Assembly (NCBI RefSeq): GCF_901709675.1
Contig: NC_051095.1
Span: forward strand, 16,537,956 to 16,601,955
DNA from: Syngnathus acus
Taxonomy: Eukaryota > Chordata > Actinopteri > Syngnathiformes > Syngnathidae
DNA length: 64,000 bases
Reading direction: 5' to 3'
Positions 23,303 to 35,353 of the stretch are shown piece after piece. Position 1 is the first letter of the stretch. Each line of letters begins with the position of its first letter. Below the pieces are notes generated by a model that was not told the DNA's origin, did no database searches, and saw only the letters and a list, made by a program, of their open reading frames with translations. The position numbers were made by a program, and so were the translations under genes.

Positions 23303-23392
23303 TAAGTTAAGTTAAAGTCCCAATGATCGTCACACACACACCTGGGTGTGGTGAAATTTGTCCTCTGCATTTAACCCATCCCCATGTGATAA
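23303..23392 (+). repeat. Interspersed repeat fragment
   Basis: AAGTTAAAGTCCCAATGATC, CACACACACACC, GGTGTGGTGAAATTTGTCCT and CTGCATTTAACCCATC in this order look like the start of a dispersed teleost repeat known from many fish genomes. The family name is not certain; only about 90 bp remain. Confidence 0.5.
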
Positions 23393-23733
23393 GCAGGATA
23401 TGTTTTCAAAAGATGTGGCATGTGATTGCATTTTCTTATTTAAAGTACATATATTTTTACTTGGCTACACAGTGGGTCAAAACTCTATGAAGATGTGGAG
23501 GTATTGGTCCCCTTGAGTGACTGCCAGAAATTCCTTGTTTTTCATTGAATACACCATATCGGTTTCTGAAATAGTATAAAACATATTTTATTTATTAGTT
23601 TTACCCAATTATTATCAAATTGAATAGATAAAATTTGTATTATAGTGAACATGTAGATCGCGTACAACATCATTGACAAAAATGCTTACCTTTGCGATGT
23701 TTTTTTTTTATTCTCTGGAGGTCGACGGCCAGT

Positions 23734-23754
23734 GTTGCTGTCCTTGGTGCTGAA
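23734..23754 (-). promoter_or_regulatory. RE1 (REST/NRSF site)
   Basis: GCTGTCCTTGGTGCTGAA has one change from the sites before V2 and V4, with shared context downstream (CTATTAATT). Confidence 0.8.
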
Positions 23755-23836
23755 AGCTTTGCTGGCTTTTATTGCTTATTTGATTGGAACACTTTGAATC
23801 TATTAATTAATACTTATATGAATAGATTTTAATTGA

Positions 23837-23900
23837 ATAGTATTATTATTATAATATTATTATTATAATTGTTATTATTATTATTATTGTTATTATTAAT
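23837..23900. repeat. ATT microsatellite
   Basis: A run of ATT/AAT/GTT units of about 60 bp, at the same place as the simple repeats in the V2 and V4 spacers. Confidence 0.8.
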
Positions 23901-24056
23901 TACACAAAATCTGGCTCCATATACAATATTTAAATAGGTTATATGCATCTAGTTACTAGATACTACTACGTAGATTCTAGTATGATTTTGTAGTAAAGTT
24001 TCATGATTGTAATATTCCTAAAATTTGATTGGATTTTCAACCCAAAATTTGCTCAT

Positions 24057-24059
<3 letters not shown>

Positions 24060-24091
<32 letters not shown>
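24060..24091. repeat. Poly-A tract
   Basis: About 32 consecutive A residues. Neighbouring sequence aligns with the other class B spacers, so this is an expanded homopolymer in place. Confidence 0.9.
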
Positions 24092-24094
<3 letters not shown>

Positions 24095-24414
24095 TTCTGG
24101 ACCCAATAATAACATCAGCCTTTGTATATGAAAGGACTGAATTGTTTTGTTGATTATGTTGTTAAAAATCAGGCTCATCAATGATTTTATATGAAAGTTT
24201 TTTTATTGTCTGTTGTCCATTATTAGGTAGTAAATTTAACTAATACTGTCATAATATTGGAAATATTATTCGATTTTTTTCAAAAATTTGTCGTAAAACG
24301 TGTTTTTATTTTTTGCATGTAATATCATAATTTATAGGGCCCTCTATCAATATGCTTTGTGCCGTCTCTAAGTTGAAGCAGAGTGAATAAATTAGAGGTG
24401 TAGTTCAGTGAAAA

Positions 24415-24523
24415 TACTCTGAGCGCCGCTGGTGACACGTCATTGAGTGAGAATGAAACGCGTCCGCGCAGGAGTCCTCCTTTTGAGCTCCTTTTAGAGC
24501 GTCATTGCTCATAAACACGACGG
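24415..24523 (+). promoter_or_regulatory. Class B promoter block of V7 with CTCF-like CSE
   Basis: TACTCTGAGCGCCGCTGGTG is followed by ACACGTCATTGAGTGAGAAT and GAGCTCCTTTTAGAGCGTCA. Nearly identical to the V4 block. Confidence 0.78.
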
Positions 24524-24636
24524 TCCAGTGGTATTTTGAAGAAGCACATTTTCTTTGGAGTCTCGTTTATTCCAGACGTTTTTGAGTGGGCATTGGTTTT
24601 ACTTGACAAAGTGATCTTGTTATTTTGGAATACACG

Positions 24637-27051
24637 ATGGATTTTATGCGGATGCGCGCTGTCAGAGGCCGATGGCGCACACTTTTTGTGATTCTTTGTC
24701 TGGGCGAGCTGGGCTCCGTGGCTGGACAGGCTCGCTATTCCATACCGGAGGAGCAGGCGGAAGGCTCTTTTGTTGGAAACATTGCAAGAGATTTGGGCTT
24801 GGATGTTGGCAGACTAGTAGCAGGTAAAGCTCGTATCATTACAAAAGAAGATAGACAGTATGTTGATTTAAAGCGAGACAAAGGCACACTTGTAATTAAA
24901 GAGCGCATCGACCGAGAGGAGCTTTGTGGCAAGACGACGCCCTGCAGCTTCACTTTTGACATCATTTTAGAAAATCCCATCCAGCTTTATCGAGTAACAG
25001 TGGAGGTTGTGGACATTAATGACAACAGTCCGTCCTTCCCACAGTCAGAAATTCATTTAAAAATAGCTGAAAGTGTCACAACGGGCACACGCTTCTCTCT
25101 TGCAAATGCAGCTGACCCAGATGTTGGGAATAATGATATTCAGAAATATGTTTTAAAACCGTCGGAAAATTTTAAATTGGAAATACAAAACCAACAAAAT
25201 GGAAGAAAGGTTTTCGAAATGGTTTTGCAGAAGCCTTTAGACCGAGAGAAAGAGGAACGTCACACTCTAATGCTAATTGCTTCAGATGGTGGTGAGCCAC
25301 ACAGATCAGGGACGATGACAATTCAAGTCACTGTGCTGGATGCAAACGATAATGCGCCAGTGTGCACTCAACCTGTTTATAAAGTAGATGTGCCAGAAAA
25401 TTCTCCCGAAGGAACGTTAATCACTGTAATTAGTGCTAAAGACGCTGATGCGGGCCTCAATGGTGATGTCACGTATTCAACCCCTCATACCACCAAAGAG
25501 GAAAATCAGCTTTTTAATATAAATATGAAGACAGGAGAGGTTAAAATTGCGGGTAAATTAGATTTTGAGAAATCTAAGAGCTACGAACTAAACGTCCATG
25601 CTAGTGACAATGGAGGTTATACAGATACATGTAAAGTTGTTATCAACATAATTGACGAGAATGATAATGTCCCCAACATTAAATTAATGTCCTTTTCTCA
25701 GTCCATACCTGAGGATTCTCCCCCAGGTACGACTGTAGCTGTGTTTAACGTGAATGATGAAGACTCTGACGTCAATGGCATTGTCAAGTGTTCCATTAAC
25801 ACCGACGTCCCTTTTAAAATTGAGTCTTCCTTAACAGGATATTACACCATTGTCACGGAAAACTTCTTAGACCGGGAAAGTTTCCCTGAATATAATGTGA
25901 CCATAACAGTGTCTGATCAAGGCTCTCCATCTCTGTCAAGCAGTAAAAAACTCAATGTTAAAATATCAGACGTGAACGACAACCCGCCCAAATTCCATCA
26001 GTCAGAATACAGTAAGACATTACCAGAAAACAACTCTCCCGGTTTTTCCGTGTTTACTGTCAGTGCGAGTGATGCAGACTGGGGCCAGAATGCCCGGGTG
26101 TCTTACTTCCTGGAGGAGAAAGAAGTTAATGGAGTAGCTGTGTCCTCTTTTGTTTCCATCAATTCTGAGAATGGTGTCATCCACGCAGTCAGATCATTTG
26201 ACTATGAACAAATCAAGTCCTTTGACTTTGACGTGACTGCCCGTGACTCTGGATCTCCTCCGCTGAGTTCTGTGGCCACAGTTTGCATCCTGATCCAGGA
26301 CCAGAACGACAATGCCCCTCAGGTTCTGTACCCAGTGCAGACGGGCGGCTCGCTGCTGGCCGAAATGGTGCCTCGTTCGGCCGACGTGGGCTATCTGGTG
26401 ACTAAAGTGGTTGCCGTGGACGTGGACTCTGGCCAGAACGCCTGGCTCTCCTATCAAGTGCACAAAGCCACAGACAGGGCGCTGTTTGAAGTGGGCCTCC
26501 ACAATGGAGAAATCCGAACGGTCCGCCAAGTGACTGATAAAGATGCTGTCAAACAAAGACTGACTGTTGTGGTGGAGGACAACGGGCAGCCCTCTCGTTC
26601 AGCCACAGTCATTGTGAACGTGGCGGTGGCCGACAGCTTCCCTGAGGTGCTCTCAGAGTTCACTGACTTGAGCATGCACGATAAGGAGTACAATGACAAG
26701 CTGACATTTTACTTAGTCTTGGCGCTGGCTGTGGTCTCCTTCCTCTTCGTCACCTGCTTGCTGCTCATCATCGCAGTCAAAGTGCACAGGTGGAAACAGT
26801 CTCGCGTCCTGTACCACTCCAACCTGCCCGTCATCCCGTATTATCCACCTCGGTACTCGGATACTTTGGGGACGGGGACCCTCCCGCATGTGTACAATTA
26901 TGAGGTGTGCAAGACCACTGATTCCAGAAAAAGTGACATGAAGAAGATGCAAGCCATGAGTCAGAGTTTAGTGAGTGTGGATGGAGCTGATTCTGATATA
27001 ATGAATGACAACAATCAGATATCAGGAAACATCTCACAGATGTCAACCTTG
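24637..27051 (+). CDS. pcdhg: V7: protocadherin gamma-type variable exon, class B
   Basis: 805 residues. The ATG at 24637 (MDFMRMRAVRG) matches V2, V4 and V9; the frame continues upstream only from a TTG codon and was not used. EC1, EC4 and EC5 follow class B almost exactly. EC2-EC3 is distinctive (SVTTGTRFSLANAADPDVGNND). The EC3 cysteine pair is kept. Small private changes: VATVCILIQDQ in EC5 (Cys for Arg), HRWKQSR after the membrane, DMKKMQ in the tail. Tail type 1 (MNDNNQISGNISQMSTL); GTGAGT donor at 27052. Confidence 0.95.
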
Positions 27052-27890
27052 GTGAGTCGCCTTTTTGACTTTTCAATGTGGTTTGTTTCACTGTTAAGAC
27101 TCAACATTGTCAGGTTCGGGGCGTGTGGGTTGCATCCCTTTTCATGTGTATTCTGCTCCCAGGATTTAAAAAAATACATATATCATTGTAAAAGCATAGT
27201 ATTTACGTTTTTGGAGTGAAAAGTGTGTGGAGTAATAGGTTGTTTGTTCCATGATGATTTTTAAAGTTAACCTCTTGAAAAGTCTGTTACTTAATAGTGT
27301 TTTTCTTCTCCCATTGAAACGTAGATAAATTTGTGAATGTTTTCAAAGTGCTTCTTCTTGAGTCCCTCATTTGTTTCCTTGGTGCTGTCGTTTGTAACCT
27401 ATTCGGTAGTTGTCATACTTGTCACAAATCCGGCTGAGTAGTTTCTCGTTCAAGATTTTTAAGGCACCTTTAATCCCAGTTTGTAATAAATATTTCTAAA
27501 ATAAACCATCACCTTTAATCATGCACAACTTCCTTACAAGATAATGTCCTGTATGGTCCACCCAAATTGGTGGTTATTTTCCATTACTTAGACTTGAAAG
27601 TCACTTAATCATCCTAGACAGAAATGTTTGTTTCAGATGTTACATCACTTCTTCATTTGGGACGATGTTTACATATTTTTTTCCAGACTTTGAAGTTTGA
27701 TGAGTACTTGGCTCTAATTTTGAAATTGGTGGAATTATGCACACATGCTATGGAATTCGTTCAACTACTAAAAAGTGCTAATGTATTTATAGTCAAGATA
27801 TGATGTCACTGAACGTTTGAAAAAAGATTAATCGTTGCCACTAGTGTATAATACACCCACTTGTATTTTACATCTAATGAGTACCATGGA

Positions 27891-27990
27891 GAGCTGCATG
27901 GTTGTGCAGCGGCTTACATGTCCGCCTCACAGTCCAGAGGTTGTGGGTTCCCTTTTGGCTCTAGCCCTCCCTGTGTGGAGTTTGCATGTT
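27891..27990 (+). mobile_element. Truncated tRNA-headed SINE fragment
   Basis: GTCCGCCTCACAGTCCAGAG, GTTGTGGGTTC and CCCTCCCTGTGTGGAGTTTG are the head of the same SINE family found at 52711-53077. Only the first 100 bp or so remain, and the B box is damaged. The V4-V5 spacer lacks it before the same TGACCCAAAG, giving an empty site. Confidence 0.65.
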
Positions 27991-28018
27991 GACCCAAAGT
28001 GGCGCCACGCGTGGCTTT

Positions 28019-28039
28019 ATCTCTGTCCGTGGTGCTGAA
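28019..28039 (-). promoter_or_regulatory. RE1 (REST/NRSF site)
   Basis: CTCTGTCCGTGGTGCTGAA, full core match, 459 bp before the V8 start codon. Confidence 0.85.
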
Positions 28040-28301
28040 AGCAACTTCACTGGAATGGTTGAACAGCTCTCACGCTGAACTTAAAAATCATTATTTGTAT
28101 CACTTATATTACATAACTACTCTCCTGCAAGTGCGATGATCAACTGGTTGTGTATGTTGCAACTTAAACAGGGCTAATTAATTGTGTGTTGTATTTTTGT
28201 GTGATTTTAGTAATGTTTTTAATTAAGCTCTACAATGTTTGTTTGTGCATTGAGTTTGTGCATTGAGTATTTTAATTCAACTGGATACATTTCACACATC
28301 G

Positions 28302-28322
28302 GACTCTAAGGGGCGCCGTTAC
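28302..28322 (+). promoter_or_regulatory. CTCF-like CSE of V8
   Basis: GACTCTAAGGGGCGCCGTTA, 176 bp before the ATG, one base off the V5 element (GCCG for GCTG). Confidence 0.83.
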
Positions 28323-28497
28323 ATGCTAAATGGATATTTCGTGCTCTGTTTTAGTGCGGCTCCCTCCTCTGTAGCTGCCATTCGGCACAGGAGAGCTGTG
28401 CGTGAACAACGTACAACACTTGAGCTAAAATAGGCTGATATTGTGCCTATAGTCATTTTTTGATCCGTTCACTTCATTGGAATAATTTTCTTTTAAT

Positions 28498-30921
28498 ATG
28501 GAGTGGAAAGATATTCATCTAAACCGTCGTGGAATATGGCGACGGGCGGCCTCCCTCTTTGTCTTTTGGTGTTTTTTTCTCAATGCAACGCTGGCGCAAA
28601 TCCGCTACTCAATCCCAGAGGAGATGAAAAAGGGATCACTTATTGGAAATGTGGCCCAGGATCTCGGTTTGGATCTGAAAAGACTCCGTTCTGGGCGGGC
28701 CCGCATCGTGACAGGGGACAACGTCCAGTACGCCGAGCTGAGGGTGGACAAAGGGCTCCTGGTTGTCCACGAGAGGATAGATCGAGAGCAGCTGTGTGGA
28801 GACGTGACGCCGTGCAGCTTCACCTTTGAGATTTTATTGGAAAGCCCCATGGAATTGCATCCCGTGACCATCGAAGTGTTAGACGTAAATGACAATGCTC
28901 CCACTTTTGAAAATAGACATTTAGAATTTGAAATAAGTGAATTGGCAGCGCTTGGCTCCCGTTTTGTTTTGGAGAGTGCGTATGACGCTGATGAGGGTGT
29001 GAACGGCTTGCAAAGCTACATTTTAACCCCGGGTGATAATTTTCTTTTAAAACAGCACGCCAGTCCTGGGGTAGAAAAACATGTGGAAATGGTGCTTCAG
29101 AAAGCTTTAGATAGAGAAGCACGGCCGCGACTCGCCTTAAAATTATTGGCAGTTGACGGCGGAAATCCACAGAGATCAGGGACAGTAAATATAGAAATTA
29201 TAATTTTAGATGCGAACGATAATGCTCCTGTTTTCAATCAAACTTTATATAAAGCTAAAGTGAATGAAAATACACCAAAAGGCACACACGTTTTGACCGT
29301 GAATGCCACCGACGCTGACAGCGGCTCGAATGGAAAAGTAACATACTCATTTTCAAAATCAAAAGCTGCAATAGCGGATTTATTTCTTATTAATGAGTCG
29401 ACAGGGGGCATTGCAATAGCAAAACAAATAGATTATGAAAAAGACAAAACAATACAGTTCATGGTTGAAGCGAAAGATGAAGGTGGACTTACTGAGTCCA
29501 CAAAAGTCGAAATAGAAGTAATGGATTTAAATGATAATGCCCCTCTCATAAATGTAATGTCTTTCACCAGTCCCGTGTCAGAGGATTCTCCCGTCGGTGC
29601 CACTATTGGTATCATCAATGTAAAAGACTTGGATTCTGGTGAAGACGGTCACGTGAGGTGCGCGATTGAAGGCCGCGTTCCATTTAGGATCAAATCCAAT
29701 GTGAGAAATTATTTTGCATTGATGACTGACGCAAATTTAGATCGTGAAAGTGTGTCGGAATATAACATAACAATTGTTGCGTCGGATGCCGGCTCACCTC
29801 CACTCTCTACAAAAAAAACTTTTAATTTGAAAGTCTCGGACGTAAATGACAACGCTCCTGTTTTCCCGATCAGCATTTATAGCGCAAATATTGCAGAAAA
29901 CAACTCGCCAGGAATTTCTGTTTTAAGAGTGATTGCCAAAGACCCGGATAAAAACCAGAATGCTCGTGTCTCCTACATGTTGGAGCAGAGTGAAATTAGA
30001 GGAAGTCCAGTGAGTGAATTTGTGTCTGTTAATGCAGAAAGCGGAGTTATTAGTGCTGTTCGCTCATATGACTACGAGCAAATCAAAGAGCTGACATTTA
30101 TTGTCAGAGCACAGGATGGAGGCTCCCCTCCCCTCAGCAGCAACGTGAGCGTTCGCATCCTGATCCAGGACCAGAACGACAACGTCCCTCAGGTGCTGTA
30201 CCCGGTGCAGACGGGCAGCACGATGCTGGCCGAAATGGTGCCTCGTTCGGCCGACGTAGGGTACCTGGTGACCAAAGTGGTGGCTGTGGATGTGGACTCT
30301 GGCCAGAACGCCTGGCTCTCTTATCAAGTGCACAAGGCCACAGACAGGGCGCTGTTTGAAGTGGGCCTCCACAATGGAGAAATCCGAACTGTCCGCCAAG
30401 TGACTGATAAAGACGCTGTCAAACAAAGACTGACTGTTGTGGTGGAGGACAACGGGCAGCCCTCTCGTTCAGCCACAGTCATTGTGAACGTGGCGGTGGC
30501 CGACAGCTTCCCTGAGGTGCTCTCAGAGTTCACTGACTTGAGCATGCACGACAAGGAGTACAATGACAAGTTGACTTTTTACTTGGTCTTGGCGCTGGCT
30601 GTGGTCTCCTTCCTCTTCATCACCAGCTTGCTGCTCATCATAGCGGTCAAAGTGTACAGGTGGAGACAGTCTCGCGTCCTGTACCACTCCAACCTGCCCG
30701 TCATCCCGTATTATCCACCTCGGTACTCGGATACTTTGGGGACGGGGACCCTCCCGCACGTGTACAATTATGAGGTGTGCAGGACCACTGACTCCAGAAA
30801 AAGTGACATGAAGAACATGCAAGCCATGAGTCAAAGTTTAGTGAGTGTGGATGGAGCTGATGGTGAAACACCACATGTGAACAAGGAGCTGTCAGGACAC
30901 TTCTCACAGATGTCAACCTTG
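28498..30921 (+). CDS. pcdhg: V8: protocadherin gamma-type variable exon, class A
   Basis: 808 residues from MEWKDIHLNRRG. Upstream 200 bp and EC1 are almost the same as V5. EC2 has its own AYDADEGVNGLQSYILTPGDN stretch, and EC3 resembles V3 (ADLFLINESTG). At the EC5-EC6 junction it reads DQNDNVPQVLYPVQTGSTMLAEM where most exons have NAPQ and GGSLLAEM. The membrane segment has FITSLLLII (Ser for Cys). Tail type 1 (ETPHVNKELSGHFSQMSTL, very like V4); GTGAGT donor at 30922. Confidence 0.95.
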
Positions 30922-31786
30922 GTGAGTGATAAATGTCACATTTTTACATGATTTTGCTACTGATACTTCTCACAGATTGAATGAAAGATCAATCATTCAA
31001 ACTATTTTTCTATTAATGACAACTGTTTCCATTTTAAGAGTGGAATGTGCTTACCCCCAAACATTGCAGCTAGTTGATATCTTTAAGTTGTTGAAGAAAC
31101 CCTGTGCAAGTATAGCTGTCATAGAGACTCATTCTTTGTGATTCATCCACTTTAAGTTTTTTAGACGCCTGCTTTCATTTTACGATGGTTTGTCTGTTCA
31201 CAAAGACATTTAGTTGTTCAATCATCAATATTTGGAACATCCTTCTCATTCTTTTATTTCTAGTGCATTTCCACTGCAGACATAACTTAGTGAAGTGCTC
31301 TTCATTACATTCAATTCTCTTAACTTTAACTTCGGCAACCTAATCCCGGCATTTTTTGTTAGATATATATATATATTACTTGCTATAGGAGTAAGAGGAA
31401 AAATACATGATATTCTTAACTTTAATTAACATTATACATTATTTTTGTTTGCACAAGATCAGTGATAGATTGATAGATTTTTTTTTCTTGATTGTCATGA
31501 ATGAGGACAATAGTTCGGTTGCACCGAGGGAAATCCTCACGATGTATACACAAACAATATTGACCAGTTTACATGTCCATCATAGACCACCAGTCTATAT
31601 CTGCATTCGTCAGTGTTAGACCTCTTCAAGAATTTGAAGACTGATGTTAGTCATGTTTGTGATCAGCAGTTAGGTGATTCATGAGTGTGTGTGTGTTTTC
31701 CCCATTATTTAATATTGTCGATGTTTTTTTAAAAATGTTTGTACTGTTTTTGAGCCGTACAGAGTGCATTCAACTAGTCCTGTGGT

Positions 31787-31807
31787 TTCAGAACCATAGA
31801 CAGCCAC
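31787..31807 (+). promoter_or_regulatory. RE1-like site (forward orientation)
   Basis: TTCAGAACCATAGACAGC differs from the RE1 core TTCAGCACCACGGACAGC at three positions. It is the best candidate in this spacer, but lies 1.15 kb from the V9 start. Confidence 0.55.
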
Positions 31808-32698
31808 TCGATCTGTACCTTATAGTCAGTGGACATATTTTTAGTTCCGTCTTACTGTGAATTGTCGTACTTTTTTTATTTTTATCTTTACTTCATTTAC
31901 AATAACCTATCTGTTATACTTGGAGTGAATGATTGTGTCCGTACTGCTATTTGAGTTTATGATAACTTTAATCACTTTCGGGGCTAATTGAATGATCAAT
32001 CATTCTCATTGTCCTGTATGCTGCAAGATTAACATTTTGAAGAGAAAGAAAATCGGATCTTTTAATGACAAATATGATTCATCTTGCAAAAAGATTTTTA
32101 AAAAATACCTCAATCACCAAACTGCTCAAGTGTTATAAATTTGAATAAGAAATATGATCACATTTCGAGGAGAATATTTTTCACCATAGTAGTCTTTCAA
32201 TATTTCTGGGATTTTAATTCCAAATACTACCCAAAACATACACCTAATATATCTGTGTGATCATGTATAAACGTTAATTTTAGATTCGTTTTGAACGAAC
32301 CATAAGTGTGCCATAACACTTAACTGTCACAAGATACAAGGTAACAAAATAAAGATAAAGATTGCATCCAGAATTGCATAAATCTTGATACAATCGTGAA
32401 AAACGTTACTGCCGAATTAATTCGGTAATATATATATATATAGTATATCTTTTTTTTTTATAGCTGAACATTTTCAATCTATCATTCATCATTTCAAAAT
32501 AAAAATTACGTCCTGCGAAAATCTTCCTTATGTGTAAAGTCGAAACCTCAAACGTGCATATTTGCATTTGAGTTGAATGAACATTCAACTATTTTTAAAG
32601 ATTTTACTCGCATATCTAGTCATTTATAACGCAGGCTTCATTGTGTTATATTCTAAAATGGTGATGGATTTATTCAGAACCGTGCACTACTGTGCAAA

Positions 32699-32810
32699 TG
32701 CTCTGAGCGCCGCTAGTGACACGTCATTGAATTAGAGGGAAACGAATCCGTGCAGGAGTCCTCCTCTCCTCTCCTCTTGCGCTGTTTATAGAGCTTGCCT
32801 GGTGAGAAGG
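32699..32810 (+). promoter_or_regulatory. Class B promoter block of V9 with CTCF-like CSE
   Basis: TGCTCTGAGCGCCGCTAGTG is followed by ACACGTCATTGAATTAGAGG. The later GAGCTCCTTTTAGAGC box of V2, V4 and V7 is altered here (TGTTTATAGAGCTTG), so V9 has the most divergent class B promoter. Confidence 0.72.
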
Positions 32811-32941
32811 ACGACGATCTGCTCGACATTTGAAGAGAGACGTTTTCCGTGAATTTTCTTGGTTAATTCGACTTTTTCAATTGAAGAGCGCCTGTTTTTA
32901 TTTTGGAGGAATGTTCTCGTGATATTCTTTTGGATTTCACG

Positions 32942-35353
32942 ATGGATTTTATGCGGATGCGCGCTGTCAGAGGCCGATGGCGCACACTGTTTGTGATTCT
33001 TTGTCTGAGCGAGCTGCGCTCCGTGGCTGGACAGGCACGCTATTCCATACCGGAGGAGCAGGCGGAAGGCTCTTTTGTTGGAAACATTGCGAGAGATTTG
33101 GGCTTGGATGTTGGCCGACTAGTAGCAGGTAAAGCTCGTATCATTACAAAAGAAGATCGACAATATGTTGATTTAAAGCGAGACAAAGGCACACTTGTGA
33201 TTAAAGAACGCATCGACCGAGAGGAGCTTTGTGGCAAGACGACGCCCTGCAGCTTCACTTTTGACATCATTTTAGAAAATCCTATCCAGCTTTATCGTGT
33301 AACAGTGGAGGTCGTGGACATTAACGACAATAGCCCCTCCTTCCCCCGGTTAGAAATTAATTTGAACATTGCTGAAAATGCTGTAGTGGGAACTCGTTTC
33401 TCACTCGAGAATGCAGATGACTCTGATGTTGGTATTAATGATATTCATAAATATGTTTTAAAACCCTCAGATCATTTTAAATTGGAAATACAAAGCCAGC
33501 CAGATGGTGCAAAATTCATGGAAATGACTTTACAGAAGCCTTTAGACCGAGAAAAAGAGGAGAGTCTCACACTCATGTTGATTGCTTCAGATGGTGGAGA
33601 GCCACACAGATCAGGGACAGTAAGAATTGAAATCATTGTGATGGATGTAAACGATAACGCCCCAGTGTGCACTCATCCTGTTTATAAAGTAGATGTGCCA
33701 GAAAACTCACCTGCGGGAACTTTGATCACAACAGTTAGTGCTAATGACGCGGATGCAGGCCTCAATGGTGACGTTACATATTCCACTCGTTCTTCCAAAG
33801 AGACAGAGCAGCTATTTCATGTAAATGTTAAAACGGGGGAAATCAAAGTTTTAGGTAAATTAGATTTTGAGAAATTGAAGAGTTATCAGTTAAACATCCA
33901 GGCTATTGATCACGGAGGATTTACGGATACATGTAAAGTATTCATTAACATAATTGATGAGAATGACAATGTCCCCACTATTAAATTAATGTCTTTTTCT
34001 CAGTCCATACCTGAGGATTCTCCCCCAGGTACAACTGTAGCTGTGTTTAATGTGAATGATGAAGACTCTGACGTCAACGGTGTCGTAAAGTGTTCCATTA
34101 ACACTGACGTCCCTTTTAAAATTGAGTCTTCATTAACAGGATATTACACCATTGTAACAGAAAACTTCTTAGACCGGGAAAGTGTCCCTGAATATAACGT
34201 GACCATAACAGTGTCTGACCAAGGCTCTCCACCTCTGTCTAGTAGTAAAAACATCAACGTTAAAATATCAGACGTGAATGACAACCCACCCAAATTCCAT
34301 CAGTCAGAATACAGTAATACTTTACCAGAAAACAACTCTCCCGGTTTTTCCATGTTTGCGGTCAGCGCTAATGATGCAGACTGGGGCCAGAATGCCCGAG
34401 TGTCTTACTTCCTGGAGGAGAAAGAAATTAATGGAGTAGCTGTGTCCTCTTTTGTCACCATCAATTCTGAGAATGGTGTCATCCATGCAGTCAGATCATT
34501 TGATTATGAACAAATCAAGTTCTTTGACTTTAACGTGACTGCCCGCGACTCTGGATCCCCTCCGCTGAGTTCTGTGGCTGCAGTTCGCATCCTGATCCAG
34601 GACCAGAATGACAACGCCCCTCAGGTGCTGTACCCGGTGCAGACTGGCGGCTCGCTGCTGGCCGAAATGGTGCCTCGTTTGGCCGACGTGGGCTACCTGG
34701 TGACCAAAGTAGTGGCCGTGGATGTGGACTCTGGCCAGAACGCTTGGCTCTCTTATCAAGTGCACAAGGCCAAAGACAGGGCGCTGTTTGAAGTGGGCCT
34801 CCACAATGGGGAAATCCGAACGGTCCGCCAAGTGACTGATAAAGATGCTGTCAAACAAAGACTGACTGTTGTGGTGGAGGACAACGGGCAGCCCTCTCGT
34901 TCAGCCACAGTCATTGTGAACGTGGCGGTGGCCGACAGCTTCCCTGAGGTGCTCTCAGAGTTCACTGACTTGAGCATGCACGACAAGGAGTACAATGAAA
35001 AGCTGACTTTTTACTTAGTCTTGGCACTGGCTGTGGTCTCCTTCCTCTTCATCACCTGCTTGCTGCTCATCATCGCAGTCAAAGTGCACAGGTGGAGACA
35101 GTCTCGTGTCATGTACCACTCCAACCTGCCTGTCATCCCGTACTATCCACCACGGTACTCGGATACTTTGGGGACGGGGACCCTCCCGCATGTGTACAAT
35201 TACGAGGTGTGCAGGACCACTGACTCCAGAAAAAGTGAGATGAAGAATATGCAAGCATTGAGTCAGAGTTTAGTGAGTGTGGATGGAGCTGATGCTGATA
35301 TGCCACGAGAGAACAAGCAAATGTCACGAGACCTTTCACGGATGTCAACATTG
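32942..35353 (+). CDS. pcdhg: V9: protocadherin gamma-type variable exon, class B
   Basis: 804 residues from MDFMRMRAVRG; the ATG at 32942 was chosen over an upstream TTG-led extension. Leader and EC1 are almost the same as V4 and V7, then diverge after SPSFPRLEINLNIAEN. EC4-EC5 follows class B, with FSMFAVSANDADW private. EC6 has MVPRLADV and KAKDRALF in place of MVPRSADV and KATDRALF, unusual in so conserved a region. The EC3 cysteine pair is kept (VCTHPVY). Tail type 1 (RENKQMSRDLSRMSTL); GTGAGT donor at 35354. It is the last class B exon in the window. Confidence 0.95.

Larger units (their letters stand above)
23225..24636. other. Spacer V6-V7
   Basis: Holds an interspersed repeat fragment (23303-23392), an RE1, an ATT microsatellite, a 32-nt poly-A run (24060-24091) and the class B promoter block. 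The right half is paralogous to the V2 and V4 spacers. Confidence 0.75.
27052..28497. other. Spacer V7-V8
   Basis: Positions 27211-27700 are paralogous to 16024-16500 in the V4-V5 spacer. A truncated SINE lies at about 27891-27990, directly before the TGACCCAAAG context of the RE1. Class A CSE at the right end. No gene. Confidence 0.75.
30922..32941. other. Spacer V8-V9
   Basis: A 2 kb AT-rich spacer. It contains TA simple repeats (about 31365-31376 and 32428-32442), an RE1 in the opposite orientation to those on its left, and the V9 promoter block. Short open frames at 30926-31141 and 31407-31619 show no protein features. Confidence 0.65.

Noticed and set aside
31931-31951. GATTGTGTCCGTACTGCTAT as a second RE1 in the V8-V9 spacer
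   Set aside because: Only the left half fits; the better match at 31787 was kept.
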